This document shows positions 1 through 11,411 of a stretch of DNA of 64,000 nt, one piece after another. The notes beneath the pieces were generated by a model. It saw nothing but the letters and a program-made list of their open reading frames with translations, had not been told where the DNA came from and made no database searches. The position numbers and the translations under genes are program-made. Source of the stretch: Opeltia flavorubescens (lineage: Eukaryota > Ascomycota > Lecanoromycetes > Teloschistales > Teloschistaceae); assembly GCA_000442125.1 (NCBI GenBank), contig KE546975.1, forward strand, positions 1,612,001 through 1,676,000, read 5' to 3'. The stretch's first letter is position 1. The number at the start of each line of letters is the position of its first letter.

Positions 1-429
1 GAAGAGCGATGTAGAAGAATCATATAATGCATCGATACGATGGAATCCGTACAGTCAGTGTTTTAGACCAAGGGACAGACGTGGCAGAAAAGGCTTTCGG
101 TTCTCAATCTCTAGTCCAAAACCTTTGGCCTCTAGCAAAATTCTCCCTCAGCTGACATTTCGTCTCCTAATCTTTACACTCCTGGCGAAAGTCAATCTGT
201 CAGAATCCCCATTATAGAGTAGGTACACGTTCTGATTCAGCGCATAAGGCCGGCCACAGCGACCTGATCGATTCACGATCTGGTGCTGACGTCAATGAGC
301 TCTCGTAACGACGGCCTTGTCATCGAGATTACAATATGGAAACCCTGGATAGCTACATGGCTCAATGAAGATGTCATTTTATTCATATCTTGTAGCTGCG
401 GATAACATATTTCGCGTAACGTCAGTGAT
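1..429. other. Intergenic DNA with a CRE-like site
   Basis: No coding exon could be supported here. A perfect TGACGTCA palindrome, the core bound by bZIP/CREB-ATF factors, lies at 287-294. It is downstream of the neighbouring minus-strand gene, so it more likely belongs to a gene to the left of the window, if it functions at all. Confidence 0.4.
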
Positions 430-1216
430 TCATGCCGTCTCAACCGGCGCAACTTTCTCCACTGCGCTCTGGAATTTTTGGTCTATCGCAGAGCCTTTTC
501 CCCAAAGCGCAACAACGATACCATTCTTATCACCTGTTGACAGCGGAAATTGAGCCACGTTACCATAGCTAGACACAAGCATTTCGAGACTTACCGATCT
601 GAGCCCAGCCAGGGACACGCATACCTTTGCCGCATATCTCATATACCTCGGAGGCAGCAGACTCCACCAATCGGAATGACGAGACGTCGCTGGTGAGTTG
701 CGAGGGCTCAATTGCGCCCGGAAAGTCGGAGCTGTGGACTTCGGATACCATCACAATGCTGGCGGTGCATTCGCCTAATAGTACCAGAAACCAGTCAGCA
801 GATATCCATTTCACGAAACAATGGGAGTTCACGCCATTGAATGCAGATATGGACGTTCTCTGCGACTTACCTGAATCATACTTCCTAGGCGTCATTATAG
901 GATCACCATGTGACCCATGCGGAACTCCTTTGCGCGTAATGAACTCTTTAGGAACAGCCGCCCGCATCGGATCTAAATCTTCGGCGGCTTCTATCGAGCT
1001 TATCGCAGCCGGACAGTCTTCGAGATTGAAGGCTTCAAAGGAATTGCCCCAAGTGTCTTCATGGACACAGTGGACGTCGATGTTCTGAGGGATCTCGATG
1101 GTTGTGGGGTTGTGGGTGTAGCCGAAATATCGAAGTGGCACGAGGAGGCTTTGCGCGAGGCTTGTGCACAGGATAAATGATAGGTATAATCGACTTATGT
1201 GTGGTGTCGTCGCCAT
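430..1216 (-). CDS. Small secreted four-cysteine protein
   Basis: Three exons: 1216-871, 774-595 and 533-430, separated by introns with good signals (GTAAGT...TTAG, 96 nt; GTAAGT...ACAG, 61 nt). They join to 209 residues in one frame. The N-terminus is a clear signal peptide (hydrophobic ILCTSLAQSLL at about residues 16-26), so the product should enter the secretory pathway. The mature part has four cysteines (in HCVHED, EDCPAA, GECTAS and EICGKG), enough for two disulfides, and ends in a Gly-rich IVVALW segment. This spacing is common among unnamed ascomycete secreted proteins; I do not know a function. It could be an effector-like or cell-surface protein. The ORF without the first splice also stays open, so intron retention would give a different middle part. 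Confidence 0.72.
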
Positions 1217-2690
1217 ATCGAGACAACGGCGTCAGAATGCGCAGTCTTCAACGTGGGCTTGGGCTCATAGTTTTAAGGTGATGCGGTTAGCGGTAAAAGG
1301 GAAGGAAAAGCTTAAATCGAAACGTTCGTCCATGCGCCTATCTGAGACACAACGTGCGCATAGATTAGGACCCTGAGGCTAAAACCAATCTGAAACGGGT
1401 ATGTAGGTAAGGCCCTCTGCGGCAGAGGCGGAGCCGAATCGTCCCATAAGCACAGCTGTACTCGATCGAAGACGTGTACGATGGAAGAGTGTCAGACTAT
1501 GATGTTCTGGGTATTCATTGGGTAAGGCCACGCATCTGTCTGCCGACCGTGCAATTCTACCGCCCTAGAAGTATCGTGCTATCAGCTTCAGCGCTCCGAT
1601 CCCAGTCATATAACCCTGCAATCTTGAAGATTACTAAGAGCGCGTAAACAGAGTAAGAGCACTGGATGTGGCCCAGTAGCAAAGTCAAGCTCTTATAATG
1701 AAACAATTGGTTGAGACCTGGCGAGGTGATCGTGACTAGGATCTCGAGCATGATGAGGATAAGATCGAGTTTGCTTAAGTCCCGAAACCCTACAGAGACT
1801 GGAAATTTGATATAGCTCGTTTAAGATTTCTGCGACAAAACCATTTCGGGTATATGTGATGGATAAAAAAAAGAAGGGAGAAGCGTTCATTAGCGCTAAA
1901 TTTCCACGAGAGAAAAAGAGGAGACATGTATATTCGATTTATCGGAGTCCTTAGATAAGGACCTGGCGTGTATGTCGTGGCGAAGAAAAGGATTTTCCAT
2001 GAAAATAGACGTTAAAATAATTGATGGGAAACAGGTTCCCATAGATAGTCCTATTAGTATGATAGGGTGAGACATTGACGAGGCTGGTGTCTGATGGTGA
2101 GTACTTTGGGTGAATTTGGCTGACTGGTAAGCATGTAGGTCGATGTAAGTCGCGCTGTCTATCATCGATCGACTCATTTTACAATCGAGTTTTTGACTTA
2201 CACAATCACCAGCTAGTCCTCAGAAGCTTGTGTCAATATTCATAAGGACTGCTTCGGACTTAATTCTGTTTCATCTGGGCGAATCACAAGCGCGCATTAT
2301 ACCAAGCGGCGGCGGCACACTAGCCACTTTATGCCTAATTAGGTACTAGCGCCTCACCGCCAAGCTCTGGAAAATCTCTTTCGATAGATTTCTTGAACTC
2401 CGTACTAGCTAATGGAATTCATATACGAACACGTTCACTTGACAACTTGAGAGACAATGATTTCCTTTGCTGATTCCGTCGTGTGGTCAGTTTTATTTCA
2501 TTGTCTTGTTTGCTTGGTGTCGTGGATAAAGCTGTCTTTGTGCAAGCACACAATAGAATGGGTTTCAACTCGCAAACCAGTCACAGAATGGAATATATCA
2601 GGCACTATAATAGCCTGTCCCAGGCATTCTCATTTCTCTACAATCCTGGAGATGACCTGAAGTCTTTCAATGCCCAGCCAGAATCTCAAC
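1217..2690. other. Divergent intergenic region between the secreted-protein and RING genes
   Basis: About 1.47 kb containing the presumed promoters of both flanking, divergently transcribed genes. Minus-strand ORFs of 64-93 codons occur here, but they share no splice logic or recognisable sequence with each other, and I do not call them genes. No RNA gene was seen. Confidence 0.4.
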
Positions 2691-3494
2691 ATGCTAACCA
2701 CAGCGCAATCGGCGGAGATTTTCAATAGAATACTCTCTGCTTGCACGTTTCCAGGCACAACGGAGCTAGAGGATCACAAATGCCATATCTGCCAGGAAGA
2801 ATCACTGGGTAATGGAACCGAAAAGGCGACTAAGCTCGATTGCGGACATATCCTTGGGATGGCGTGCCTCATGAAATGGACACTTCAGAAAGTCAATGAG
2901 GGCTCTGTCGCGATACCTTGTCCTTTTTGCAGGATGCCTTTCTTGACCAGTCCGGCGATGACAAGTCAAAGAGATATTTCGGAAAGGGATGAACTCGATA
3001 TCTGGGTTGAAAATCTTGCGAGATGGAGTCCGGGCGAACCTGAGAGCATGAGCAACCTGGCAATCAGCAGAATAAAACGGGCGGAAGAGCTATGGGACCG
3101 CCTCTGCAGCACAATTCTAGATTCCATTGACCGCTCGATTGCTCCCTCCGAGCACGGATTCACTAGTCAAATCGAGAACCTCCTCTGCGGTACAACTTTC
3201 GTAGCCCAGCGGATATTAAGCTTTGGGAATGTCTATAATTTTCAAGTTGCTTATGTCGCTCAAGGCTTTAGACTCGATAGCACCTTTCATGAGTACCTGG
3301 GGAGTTGCTTGGCACCTTACCAGGAACTTATTGCTCACTTGCGGACCATGGGTGCCCCTGATGAGGACTGGAGAGTCTATCAAGCGTTCCAAAGTCCAAG
3401 CGGGCAGCTTGTCGAGTACCGGCGCCGTCTTGAGGATTGTCGGTTCAGGTTAAGCCAGCAAATTGAAGAAGCGAGAGCAGCCGCAAGGCGGTAG
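2691..3494 (+). CDS. RING-type zinc finger protein
   Basis: Single-exon ORF. Counted from the upstream ATG at 2670, the zinc ligands are C38, C41, C58, H60, C66, C84 and C87. This is C-x2-C, a loop, C-x-H-x5-C, then C-x2-C within CPFCR, the fungal RING layout where the usual second His position is a small residue. RING proteins of this sort are typically E3 ubiquitin ligases binding an E2, so that role is likely but not shown. The remaining ~185 residues are helical, charged and without a known domain. I prefer the ATG at 2691 (A at -3) over 2670 (T at -3), giving 267 residues. The gene converges on the minus-strand gene ending at 3978. Confidence 0.82.
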   Translation: MLTTAQSAEIFNRILSACTFPGTTELEDHKCHICQEESLGNGTEKATKLDCGHILGMACLMKWTLQKVNEGSVAIPCPFCRMPFLTSPAMTSQRDISERDELDIWVENLARWSPGEPESMSNLAISRIKRAEELWDRLCSTILDSIDRSIAPSEHGFTSQIENLLCGTTFVAQRILSFGNVYNFQVAYVAQGFRLDSTFHEYLGSCLAPYQELIAHLRTMGAPDEDWRVYQAFQSPSGQLVEYRRRLEDCRFRLSQQIEEARAAARR

Positions 3495-3977
3495 AAGGTG
3501 GCTAGACGCGAAAGTTTGTAGGTCTCTCACTGCAATAACCCAATTCTATTCCGCTTTCATTCCTGTTTTGTATCTTTTTGACTGTTTGATCATCTGTCAT
3601 GAACATATCCGAACTCTATACATGGTAGATAATTTTGAAAGAGTTCGCTGAATCGCTTACGTATCCCAGCTTCGCAACTTCTTTGATGAGTCTCAAGGAA
3701 TCATCACCGCCGTGCGACCGGTAATAGAGAAAGTGTGGTAGAGGCTCTTAAATTTTATCATGTTACTGATCATTGATCTTAGACGAAGAAATCCAATTTA
3801 GGGAATCAAAAAGCTGAATATAAGAGAGCAGATGTTTGAACAGCGTAACGCAAGGTACAATCATTACAAATATCGCCTCTTTTGATCTATTGAAAGTCCT
3901 GAACTTTTACGGACTTGACTTGTTCTAAGCTACTCTCGTAGTAAGAATTGTTTTTGGTTGCGACAAAAGTCATTCAC
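3495..3977. other. Convergent intergenic region
   Basis: Space between two convergent genes, somewhat AT-rich. It should hold both 3' UTRs and polyadenylation sites. No ORF or RNA gene is supported. Confidence 0.4.
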
Positions 3978-5343
3978 TCAAGGCCAACTGTGTGCTCTGA
4001 TACCTCTCCTTCGCAAATCTCGAAATACATTGTACGAGCGATGGAGGTCGCCAACGTCTGGAGGCAAAGAAGGCCAAATACCGTTCATTGGGGAATAGTC
4101 GACATGATGTTCAAACATCTAGCACGGGTCAGTGTCGACGACAGACTCCGATCCATGATACGTACCAATTCATCGATAAGACCGCTTGCTCCTCCGTTAT
4201 GTGGATCGTCTTGCAGCAACGCTGCTACGATGGGCTCCTCGATCGGTGCCGAGTCAATGTCCAATTTGAAAACAAAGAAATCTTCAGGCTTGACAAGACG
4301 CTTGATCATCTCGATTACATTCAGCTTATGACCATGACCCATGGTCAATGGCACATTCATCAACGTATACACGCCAACGAGATCCGGTGGGAGCTGTTCA
4401 AATGCAGTTGGATCGTTCAGAGTCTCTACCTCGACAGCGATGAATCGGTCGAAGGCTGGGCCTCGGGCATGGTATTTGTTGTAAAACCATTGTCCAGACG
4501 CGGCGGCGGAGTCACCTAGCCATGAGCCAAAGTAGGAAGAACCGAGGTCGAGGAAGATGTTCTGAGGGGGGTGATACATTGTTACGTCGGGGAACTGTTC
4601 GTTCCACTCGGGACGGAGAGAGCTATGCCATGGTGGAAGACCGTGCGATGTCCACAGCGCATCTTGATCCAGATCTCCATCTGTGACTGAGTAGGTGTAC
4701 GGAGCATACCCCTGGGGCATGATATGTGCTTTCGATTGGCCATCGCCGCTTGGTATACCTGGCATCTGGAAGCCTTTGTCGCCGCAATACTTGTCAAAAG
4801 GGTCTCTGAGCATACCCCACAATGGCTCAATCAATTGCACCCCTTTCCCAGATGCGAGCTTGAAGTCCTTAGACCGAGTGTCATAGCAGGTTCGATTGTA
4901 ATGCATCTTTGACATGAAGCGATCGCTCTCATTGAAGTGCGCGGCAAGAGAAGGATCAAGGGAATTCCATTGATGCGACGAAGGAAACGAGGTCAAATCC
5001 AGGACTCGCCCCACAATGGTCGCACTGGCTTCCTTGTGCAGTGATTCCGTAACGGCGGTGCAGATATCCTTCTGCGCAGTCTCGATATTCGCAAACCAGA
5101 AACTTTCATAGTCGCTAGCTGTAGCACTGTGAGCCTATGACTGGCAAATGAAGCCCAGCTAGAATACCACGTACACTCGTACTCCGAGAAGAGCCACTTG
5201 CAGTAGGGTTTATCGCTCGAAGCAGGTCTCCAAGAGCTCAGAGCGCCCGGTACACTCTTGGATCTGGCGCGAAAGACTGATGCGAGCAGAAAGCTGGAGC
5301 CTAAGGTGGCTAGCACCAGCTGCCAGACAGGTCTTTTGGGCAT
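3978..5343 (-). CDS. Membrane-anchored conserved fungal protein, methyltransferase-like (function unknown)
   Basis: Exons 5343-5175, 5118-4166 and 4118-3978, with introns GTACGT...ACAG (56 nt) and GTACGT...CTAG (47 nt), give 420 residues in one frame. Residues ~5-22 form one hydrophobic segment after a short basic N-terminus (signal anchor, type II topology), so the bulk probably lies in the lumen of the secretory pathway. The core contains LDLGSSYFGSW, reminiscent of the glycine-rich motif I of SAM-dependent methyltransferases, then FDRFIAVEVE (a possible acidic motif II), FVFKLDID, and a C-terminal MFEHHVDYSPM...RGIRAHSWP block supplied by the last exon. The His-rich block is the strongest sign that the exon structure is right. 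A FkbM/RrmJ-like methyl- or glycan-modifying activity is possible; I do not assert it. Confidence 0.78.
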
Positions 5344-5951
5344 TATATCACGGTAAAGAGGGAAAGGCCGAGGAGAGCAGTAAGTCGACCAAGACAGGAG
5401 TCGAATCGTCGCTCATGGTGAGATACCTGTCACAACAGTCAACAATGGGCGTTTACGGAAAGCTAGGGAACCAAGGTTCAGCAGCTCAAGGGTTCGCATG
5501 ATAATCAATCCTCGATTCCGGAAATCAAGAACTTACATTCCTCGAGCCATTGGCGCTGCAAGGACCATCGAATCAATAAATAGATTACATTCCTCAACGC
5601 GTCCCTTACGCGTCATACTTCTTCTACTTAGATTCTTTGAATGAAGTAATCAAGGCTAGGAATACTCGAGATCGATTTGATCGTGCCCTATTTTGCCGAA
5701 AAAAAAAACAATGGATTCAAAGAGGAAACATTGTTAAGCCAATTTCGAGTAATGTGTACCAAGGAACACTCCCGCATTCCAACCAAAACGAGCGTCGCAA
5801 TCCAACCAACGTGACGTGCCATGAGCTGTATTCCCAAGAAAATTATGCTAAAGACGAACCGTGTTTTAATCCTAATTTATTTACGAGAATCATAGCCTGA
5901 AAAGTGTACGCGATTCCTCCTGTGAGTGACATACGCGCGACGAACTGCGAG
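5344..5951. promoter_or_regulatory. Bidirectional promoter region
   Basis: About 0.6 kb separates the start of the minus-strand membrane-anchored protein (5343) from the start of the MFS gene (5952), so both promoters should lie here. An open frame at 5637-5900 has no recognisable content and is not called. No clear TATA box or conserved operator was recognised. Confidence 0.45.
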
Positions 5952-7467
5952 ATGATGGATTTCTATCACATCTGTCTTGCAGTATTCGTGCTTATTAATG
6001 GTTCTATGCTATATCGACAATGGCAGAATGAGAAGCAGACCGACTTGTCAGAAAAACCTCGGATAGGCGATACAGAAGTCCTGAGGGAGGATGCCGATGT
6101 TTTTTCAGCCGCGTCGGCCACGGCATTTAAGAAGACATTTTTTCCGGTCTACGCACTAGTCTGGGCTGCCGACTGGCTACAAGGTCCATTCATCTACACC
6201 CTCTACAAAGACGAGAAAAGGCTTTCCGAGGAAATCGTTGCGAGGCTCTTTGCGACAGGTTTCCTAGCAGGTGCTATCTCCGCTTTCTTCGTTGGTTCGT
6301 TGGCGGATAAATATGGCCGGCGCCTGGGGTGTCTGGCTTGTTGTGCGATAATGACTCTGTCGTGCCTGGCGATCTTATCCGAAAGTATTATTGTACTCTT
6401 CATCGGTCGGGTGTTGGGGGGGTTTGGGACGACTTTAATGTATACCGTCTTTGAGGCCTGGATGGTTACTGAATATAAGCAACGCGGTCTTGAACGCACG
6501 AATATGACATTGAGCAGTATGTTCGGGAGTATGATCACCCTGAGTAGTATCGTGGCCATCTTGACTGGCCTTGCCGGCCAGCTGCTGGTAGACATTACAG
6601 GGACTTATTGTGCTCCTTTTGTTGCGAGCATCTGTTGCTTGGCTCCAGCTGCCTGGATGATGTGGCTACATTGGGTATACTGATGTTGCGAGCTTCTTGT
6701 GCATTTGTTGACCGTTTAATCTCAGACGGAGAACCACAATGAAAGCGAATTGCCCTTGAAGACCGGCGACTGCTGGAAGATGCCACCTGGAGGCAAGTGC
6801 CCAAACTCAGATAAGCTTGGATTCTACTCACGCCGCAGACAGTGGACAGACAAACTCTGACCTTGGGTCTGGTGACATGCTGCTTCGAAGGCTCAATGTA
6901 CCTCTTCGTTTTCTTTTGGACACCCGCTCTGAAGGCATCGCATCAATTATCAGGCCATCGGAGCATTCTCCCCTTCGGCACCATCTTCGCAAACTTTATG
7001 GGCTCCATGATGTTCGGCTCTATGATGTTCACCTCCATCACGACCGGTGACCACAAACGCTGGTCATCTAAGCAAGAGCTCTTACAGACAGTCCTCGCGA
7101 TCAGTGGCTTGAGTCTTGTTCTGACGACCGGCATTCGGAATGAATTCACGACGTTTGGTTGCTATTGCCTGTTTGAAGGATGTGTCGGGATGTATTTCCC
7201 GTGCATGGCGTATCTGAAAGGCAAAGTCGTCGACAACGAAAATCGTGCCCATGTCTATAGTTTGTTGCGGATACCGTTCAATGTTTTCGTGGTCGTCGCC
7301 TTTAGCTTGACTCATGAAGGTATGCTCACTTGCAATGCCCGGAGGAGTCGACCAATGCGTAGCTAACGTCAGGGATAGGAGACCAATATCGGGAGGCGGT
7401 TTTCATTTTCTGCAGCGGTCTGCTACTCATCGCCTCTGCAATAGTCGGAACTTTCCTTCGCAATTGA
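5952..7467 (+). CDS. MFSD5/DUF791-type major facilitator transporter
   Basis: Exons 5952-6674, 6746-6796, 6839-7319 and 7373-7467 give 449 residues, close to the usual ~450 of the MFSD5 (molybdate-anion transporter) family. Hydrophobic segments recur through the protein, starting at MMDFYHICLAVFVLI. Family signatures are visible: ADKYGRRLG (the MFS loop 2-3 motif), RVLGGFGTTLMYTVFEAWMV, and FEGSMYLFVFFWTPALK after the central loop. The last exon supplies the final helix (CSGLLLIASAIVGTF). By homology it should be a plasma- or internal-membrane transporter; molybdate is only the family's best-known substrate. The short second exon is the least certain part: an acceptor at 6725 is also possible but leads to a stop, whereas 6745 with a 42-nt second intron keeps the frame. 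Confidence 0.85.
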
Positions 7468-8909
7468 TTGTTGCTGAAGAATTTTGCTTAACATTGCGTT
7501 CAATATGTAGTGACGCAATTTGTCCCGTCGTTGACTACATCCACTTGAGGCAGAAGAGACAGCGCAGTCATCCTCAGCTAGCCTCCAAAGAGGGATATAT
7601 TGCCATCCGACCACGCGATGATCATAACTTGCCAGGCCACGGGATCGACATGAAGAATGTAAGATGCCGAGTGCAGAACACAGGATATACTTACAGATAA
7701 TACATGTCTTGAGCTTACGAGTACTGAATTCTCGAGGCTGCAATTTGGGAATCCCAATAATACACCACGATGCATCCGAACTTTCACCTTCAGTCCAGGC
7801 CAGCAATGTACAAATGACTCACGTCGTTACAATGCAGACATACCGCGAGTTCAAGTTATCTTTAGCGAGACATATTCGATATAAGAAGCGGAGTACAGGA
7901 TCGTGATCTAGCCTGTTTACGATTAAGTGATATAGAATGATCCTGCCAACCAAGGTCGCCTGTTATTTTCTCCATGTCAGGAGGGATGTGCGGGCGTTAA
8001 GCGCTGTGGCGCTATTGGTCAAAGCCAGGGAGCTATTAATATTAGCGCGATGATGAGAGCCTCGCTTGGGCACTAAAGCCTGGAACGGCCTGGCTCCAAT
8101 TTGGAGATCCCTTGCACAGAGATTTCGTGGCATTTTCATTGAACAACCGAGTGCATGAGTTATTCGGACTTTCTAATAGAAGATGACCACATGTGTAATA
8201 TGGGAACGTCCTATAATAAGGCAATAATAATTCTATGCCATACCAACCTCCAATCAAGATGATAAGAAATATTGTTCTTAACGTGCGACTGGTGGGCGCT
8301 CGCGTTCACCAAGTATGGCTTCACGTGAATACGAAGTCGTAGATAATGTGACAAAGCTCCTCGCAACGGCTTAAATCAATATAGGTATGTGCAATTACAG
8401 AAGTGTGCGATACACCGCATGACGAATGCCTTCATTGGGGTCAGCATTAGCGACGTCAGACTTTCGAAACCTTGAGCGCCTCACTGAAGCGCCTCACTGA
8501 AGTATCATCTTACCACCACCAATATCTCTTGACAAATTTCAAGTACTTTCTGAAGTGTTCTTTGTGAATAACTTTCCACTTTGATTATGTCTGCGTTTAG
8601 TGTCTTTATCGCGGTATCATTAAACAGATCTTAGCGTCACGGAATTAGTAACCCGCCATGATGGCTGCAACACACGACGACTGGGTATAATATTGAATCA
8701 TCCCAGTCTCCATGAGCAATTCTGCTTACAACTGGTAGGATGCGCTTGTCGGTACAGCTGAGGAAAAGCACTTTCGGTATGAGGGTCTTGGTAAATGCTT
8801 CGAAACCTCGATATCAACAAGAGAGTATGCGCCTACTGTAGATCTGCGACCGCGGTCGGTGCCGTCGACGTCAGAAGGACTCAGTGCTGCTTGGACCTCA
8901 TGGATATCG
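7468..8909. other. Intergenic region, with a 13-bp direct duplication
   Basis: About 1.4 kb with no supported coding exon. ORFs up to 128 codons on both strands lack recognisable sequence. A perfect 13-bp tandem duplication, GCGCCTCACTGAA, occurs at 8476-8501. The right end presumably carries the promoter, and perhaps an unrecognised first exon, of the next gene. Confidence 0.4.
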
Positions 8910-10738
8910 ATGCTATCGGCTTTACTTGTTGGATTTGCTGCAGCACTAAGCCTCCATCTCTTCTACTCCAGCCTTGATGGCGAGAAAGTCCGGAATGTGG
9001 CCCAGCAGCAAAATAACTTAAGGCTGGGAACGGCATTAGCATTCCTAGGACAAATTTTTTTCGTCGTATCGGTTCGTCAGTCTCAAACCCAAAGTCTCTG
9101 GCGAGGTCTCAAGAGGAACACTCTCTCCATTCGGGCCATCGATGCAGGATTCGCCGCCGATAAGAGCTTACTGCCATTCATGAATTTTGAAATGTTGACG
9201 AAGCTCCGCATGGCATCTCTAGTAGCAATTATCGCATGGTTTGTTCCTCCTCGAGGGTCGTGGATATCCGCTGACAATGGTTACAGGCTGATCCCAATCT
9301 CATCATTAGTCGTACCTGCGACCCTCAGTGTTGAGTCTGTGATGCGTTCCAACAATTCAATTATCAGCATCCCGACCCTCCAAATCTCTAAGCCGGAACA
9401 AAGTCACAATTTTGCTGTCTCTGCACCGATCCAGGACTCGCCTAGTGGTCTGGCGTTTGAGGGTCCACGGTCATTTCTGACCCGTTTAGCCGTAGCTACA
9501 GCCACCACTGGCGAGGTCCTGCTCTTACAACCGCCTTCCACCAACGCGACCTACGATCAAAAGTTCGAAGGGCCATATGTTCAATGCCAGGAAGCAACCA
9601 CCGCAATGTCTCATCAAATCGATAGCAACCTCCAGCTCTTCCAGCAACAACTGCCCTCATCAGTCAAGCCAATATCCGTCGACTATTTTGCTTTTGTGCC
9701 TGCTTTGGGAGACTCTAGACAAGCCCTACCTACGGAGACCGTTTTTCGTGCCAACCTAAGCGATGTGACAGGTAGCCTCAATGCCTCCAATCAGCTATGG
9801 ATTCGATTGCTACGGCGAAACCAAACGAGGACTGCCGCCAACATCACGGCAATCGTGCAGCCTCACTACCTGAGCTGTCAATTGTACAATGCAACCTACT
9901 CTGTGAAATTCTCCTGGATCAATGGAATCCAATCACTACGAATTTTAGACCGACAAATTGGAGTCCCCATTGAGTATCCAGGGCCGGATGACTCTAGGGT
10001 TGACTCTGTAGCCATGGCATATTCAGCATTCATGCTGGCAATGAGCGACCAATTGACCGGCTCCATGGGCTTTTTCCAAAACGTCAACACGACTGCTCTT
10101 CCGTATAGCAGGATCAGTACCAAAATCGCCACTACCACTCTTATCGGGAGTTCCGATTTTGACAACTACTTCCTCGCAAACCATGCACTTGGCGCTCAAC
10201 CTCCTCCCAACGAGCAATTTTCCGCCCAACGATTGCAAGATATGGCATTCGCGCGCCATAGGACGCTCGATGCTCTTATCGAGGAACTGTCATCAAATAT
10301 CACGCTTAGTCTCATTAGCAATCCACTCATGTCGTAAGTGATAATCTCTCCTTCCTTCTTCCGCTCGTGCTGCTTACAGCTACTACTGCTAGGCCCGCCA
10401 CTCCAACTAATGTCACCTCCTCCCATCTTGTGAACATCTACAGCTATCACCCGCGTAACGTATTCATCACTTACGCAATCGTCTTCACGTTTGCCATCCT
10501 GGCGAATGGTCTTGGTCTCTTTGCGTACAGGAATAATGGGGTTAGCCATGATAATTCTTTCTCTTCCATTGTTTGTACGACGAGGGATGTTCATTTGAGT
10601 GATTTGAATATCCATGAGCGACTTGGCGCGCTGCCGCTGGATGAGAAGGTTGCAAACACGAGGCTGAGGTTTGGAGGTGAGGGTGGGAAAGGCGAGGGAA
10701 AAGGAGGTGGTAGGACGCAGGGGTTTGCTGTTGCTTGA
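8910..10738 (+). CDS. Large glycosylated multi-pass membrane protein, fungal family of unknown function
   Basis: Two exons, 8910-10333 and 10393-10738, joined across a GTAAGT...CTAG intron of 59 nt; about 589 residues from the first in-frame ATG. Layout: hydrophobic helices at the N-terminus (LSALLVGFAAALSLHLFY), then LGTALAFLGQIFFVVSV and LRMASLVAIIAWFV. A ~330-residue soluble region follows, rich in N-x-S/T sites (for example NNS, NAT, NVT), and then a last helix (VFITYAIVFTFAILANGLGLFAY) with a cytoplasmic tail. The block after it, NGVSHDNSFSSI, is characteristic of a large ascomycete family sometimes auto-annotated as 'formylmethionine deformylase-like', a name I would not trust. The frame stays open upstream to 8739 without an ATG, so a short upstream coding exon may be missing. 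Confidence 0.75.
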
Positions 10739-11237
10739 CGCTACACTAGGTAATGTTTGTCGGGAGCTCGTCACTGGGTAAGATTTTTCTGATCAAAAGT
10801 CATATAGGGACAGCGGTAGAGTAGCATGGCGAGACTTCTGGCGTTTGCGTTGGAATCTTAGAGAAGCCCCAAAGGGCAAATTGGGCTTCTACATATATCT
10901 GCGCTGGCAGTCAATGGTTGCAACGCTAGAATACAATGTATTTGCCCATGGATTGCCACATTTGCCAGCAATTATCTGGCGGCCAGCTGTACATCGCAAC
11001 GTCAGTATAATTGCTACAATAGCAAACAGAGCAAACCCTGTTGAGGAAAACATTTTCGCTCCCGCCATCAATATATATAATTATATTTCTTGCATACTAC
11101 CATTGCCTCAATCTTCAGAGGACACAACCTTCAGAAGACTTTTCACCACCTGGAAGCAAATCCTGCGGGCTAATTTATTTGCAAAAAAACAACAGAACTT
11201 CAAGCGCATCACGAATCAACAAGGACCGATAGAAATC
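10739..11237. other. Intergenic region
   Basis: About 0.5 kb between the membrane protein gene and a short Cys-rich ORF. The latter's frame stays open leftward to 10845, but that stretch reads as non-coding sequence. Nothing else is supported. Confidence 0.35.
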
Positions 11238-11411
11238 ATGTGTCGGAGCATTATAACACAAGTAAGGTACTCTTGTGGCCATTACGGGCCTGAACAAATT
11301 GTCAACGAGCGGACCGGGTGTGACGGCAAGTGTATCCAAAAGTGGAAAACTATTAATTCAATCAGCCACCCTGGTCCCTGTGGGCGGTATGAATGTATGA
11401 AGAAGAATTGA
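11238..11411 (+). CDS. Putative 57-residue Cys/His-rich small protein
   Basis: Starting at the internal ATG (MCRSIITQ...), the ORF encodes 57 residues with six cysteines and a YSCGHYGPEQ motif, then two further Cys groups (GCDGKC; GPCGRYEC). Short fungal proteins of this kind, beginning MC and carrying a C-G-H motif, are common in ascomycete genomes. The Cys/His spacing suggests a small metal-binding or disulfide-rich fold. There is no signal peptide, so it is probably cytosolic or nuclear. No function is known to me. The upstream 131 codons of the same frame do not look coding, so I choose the short form. It could be a remnant of a longer gene or fortuitous. Confidence 0.42.
   Translation: MCRSIITQVRYSCGHYGPEQIVNERTGCDGKCIQKWKTINSISHPGPCGRYECMKKN

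Noticed and set aside
1557-2177. Three minus-strand ORFs of 64-93 codons
   Set aside because: No shared splice sites keep a frame, and there is no domain or signal peptide with supporting context; more likely intergenic.
5637-5900. 87-codon plus-strand ORF upstream of the MFS gene
   Set aside because: Lies in a bidirectional promoter region and has no recognisable content; not in frame with the transporter.
7314-7806. ORFs of 127-128 codons overlapping and following the last MFS exon
   Set aside because: They run through the spliced intron and the final exon in other frames; the MFS exon at 7373-7467 explains the coding signal.
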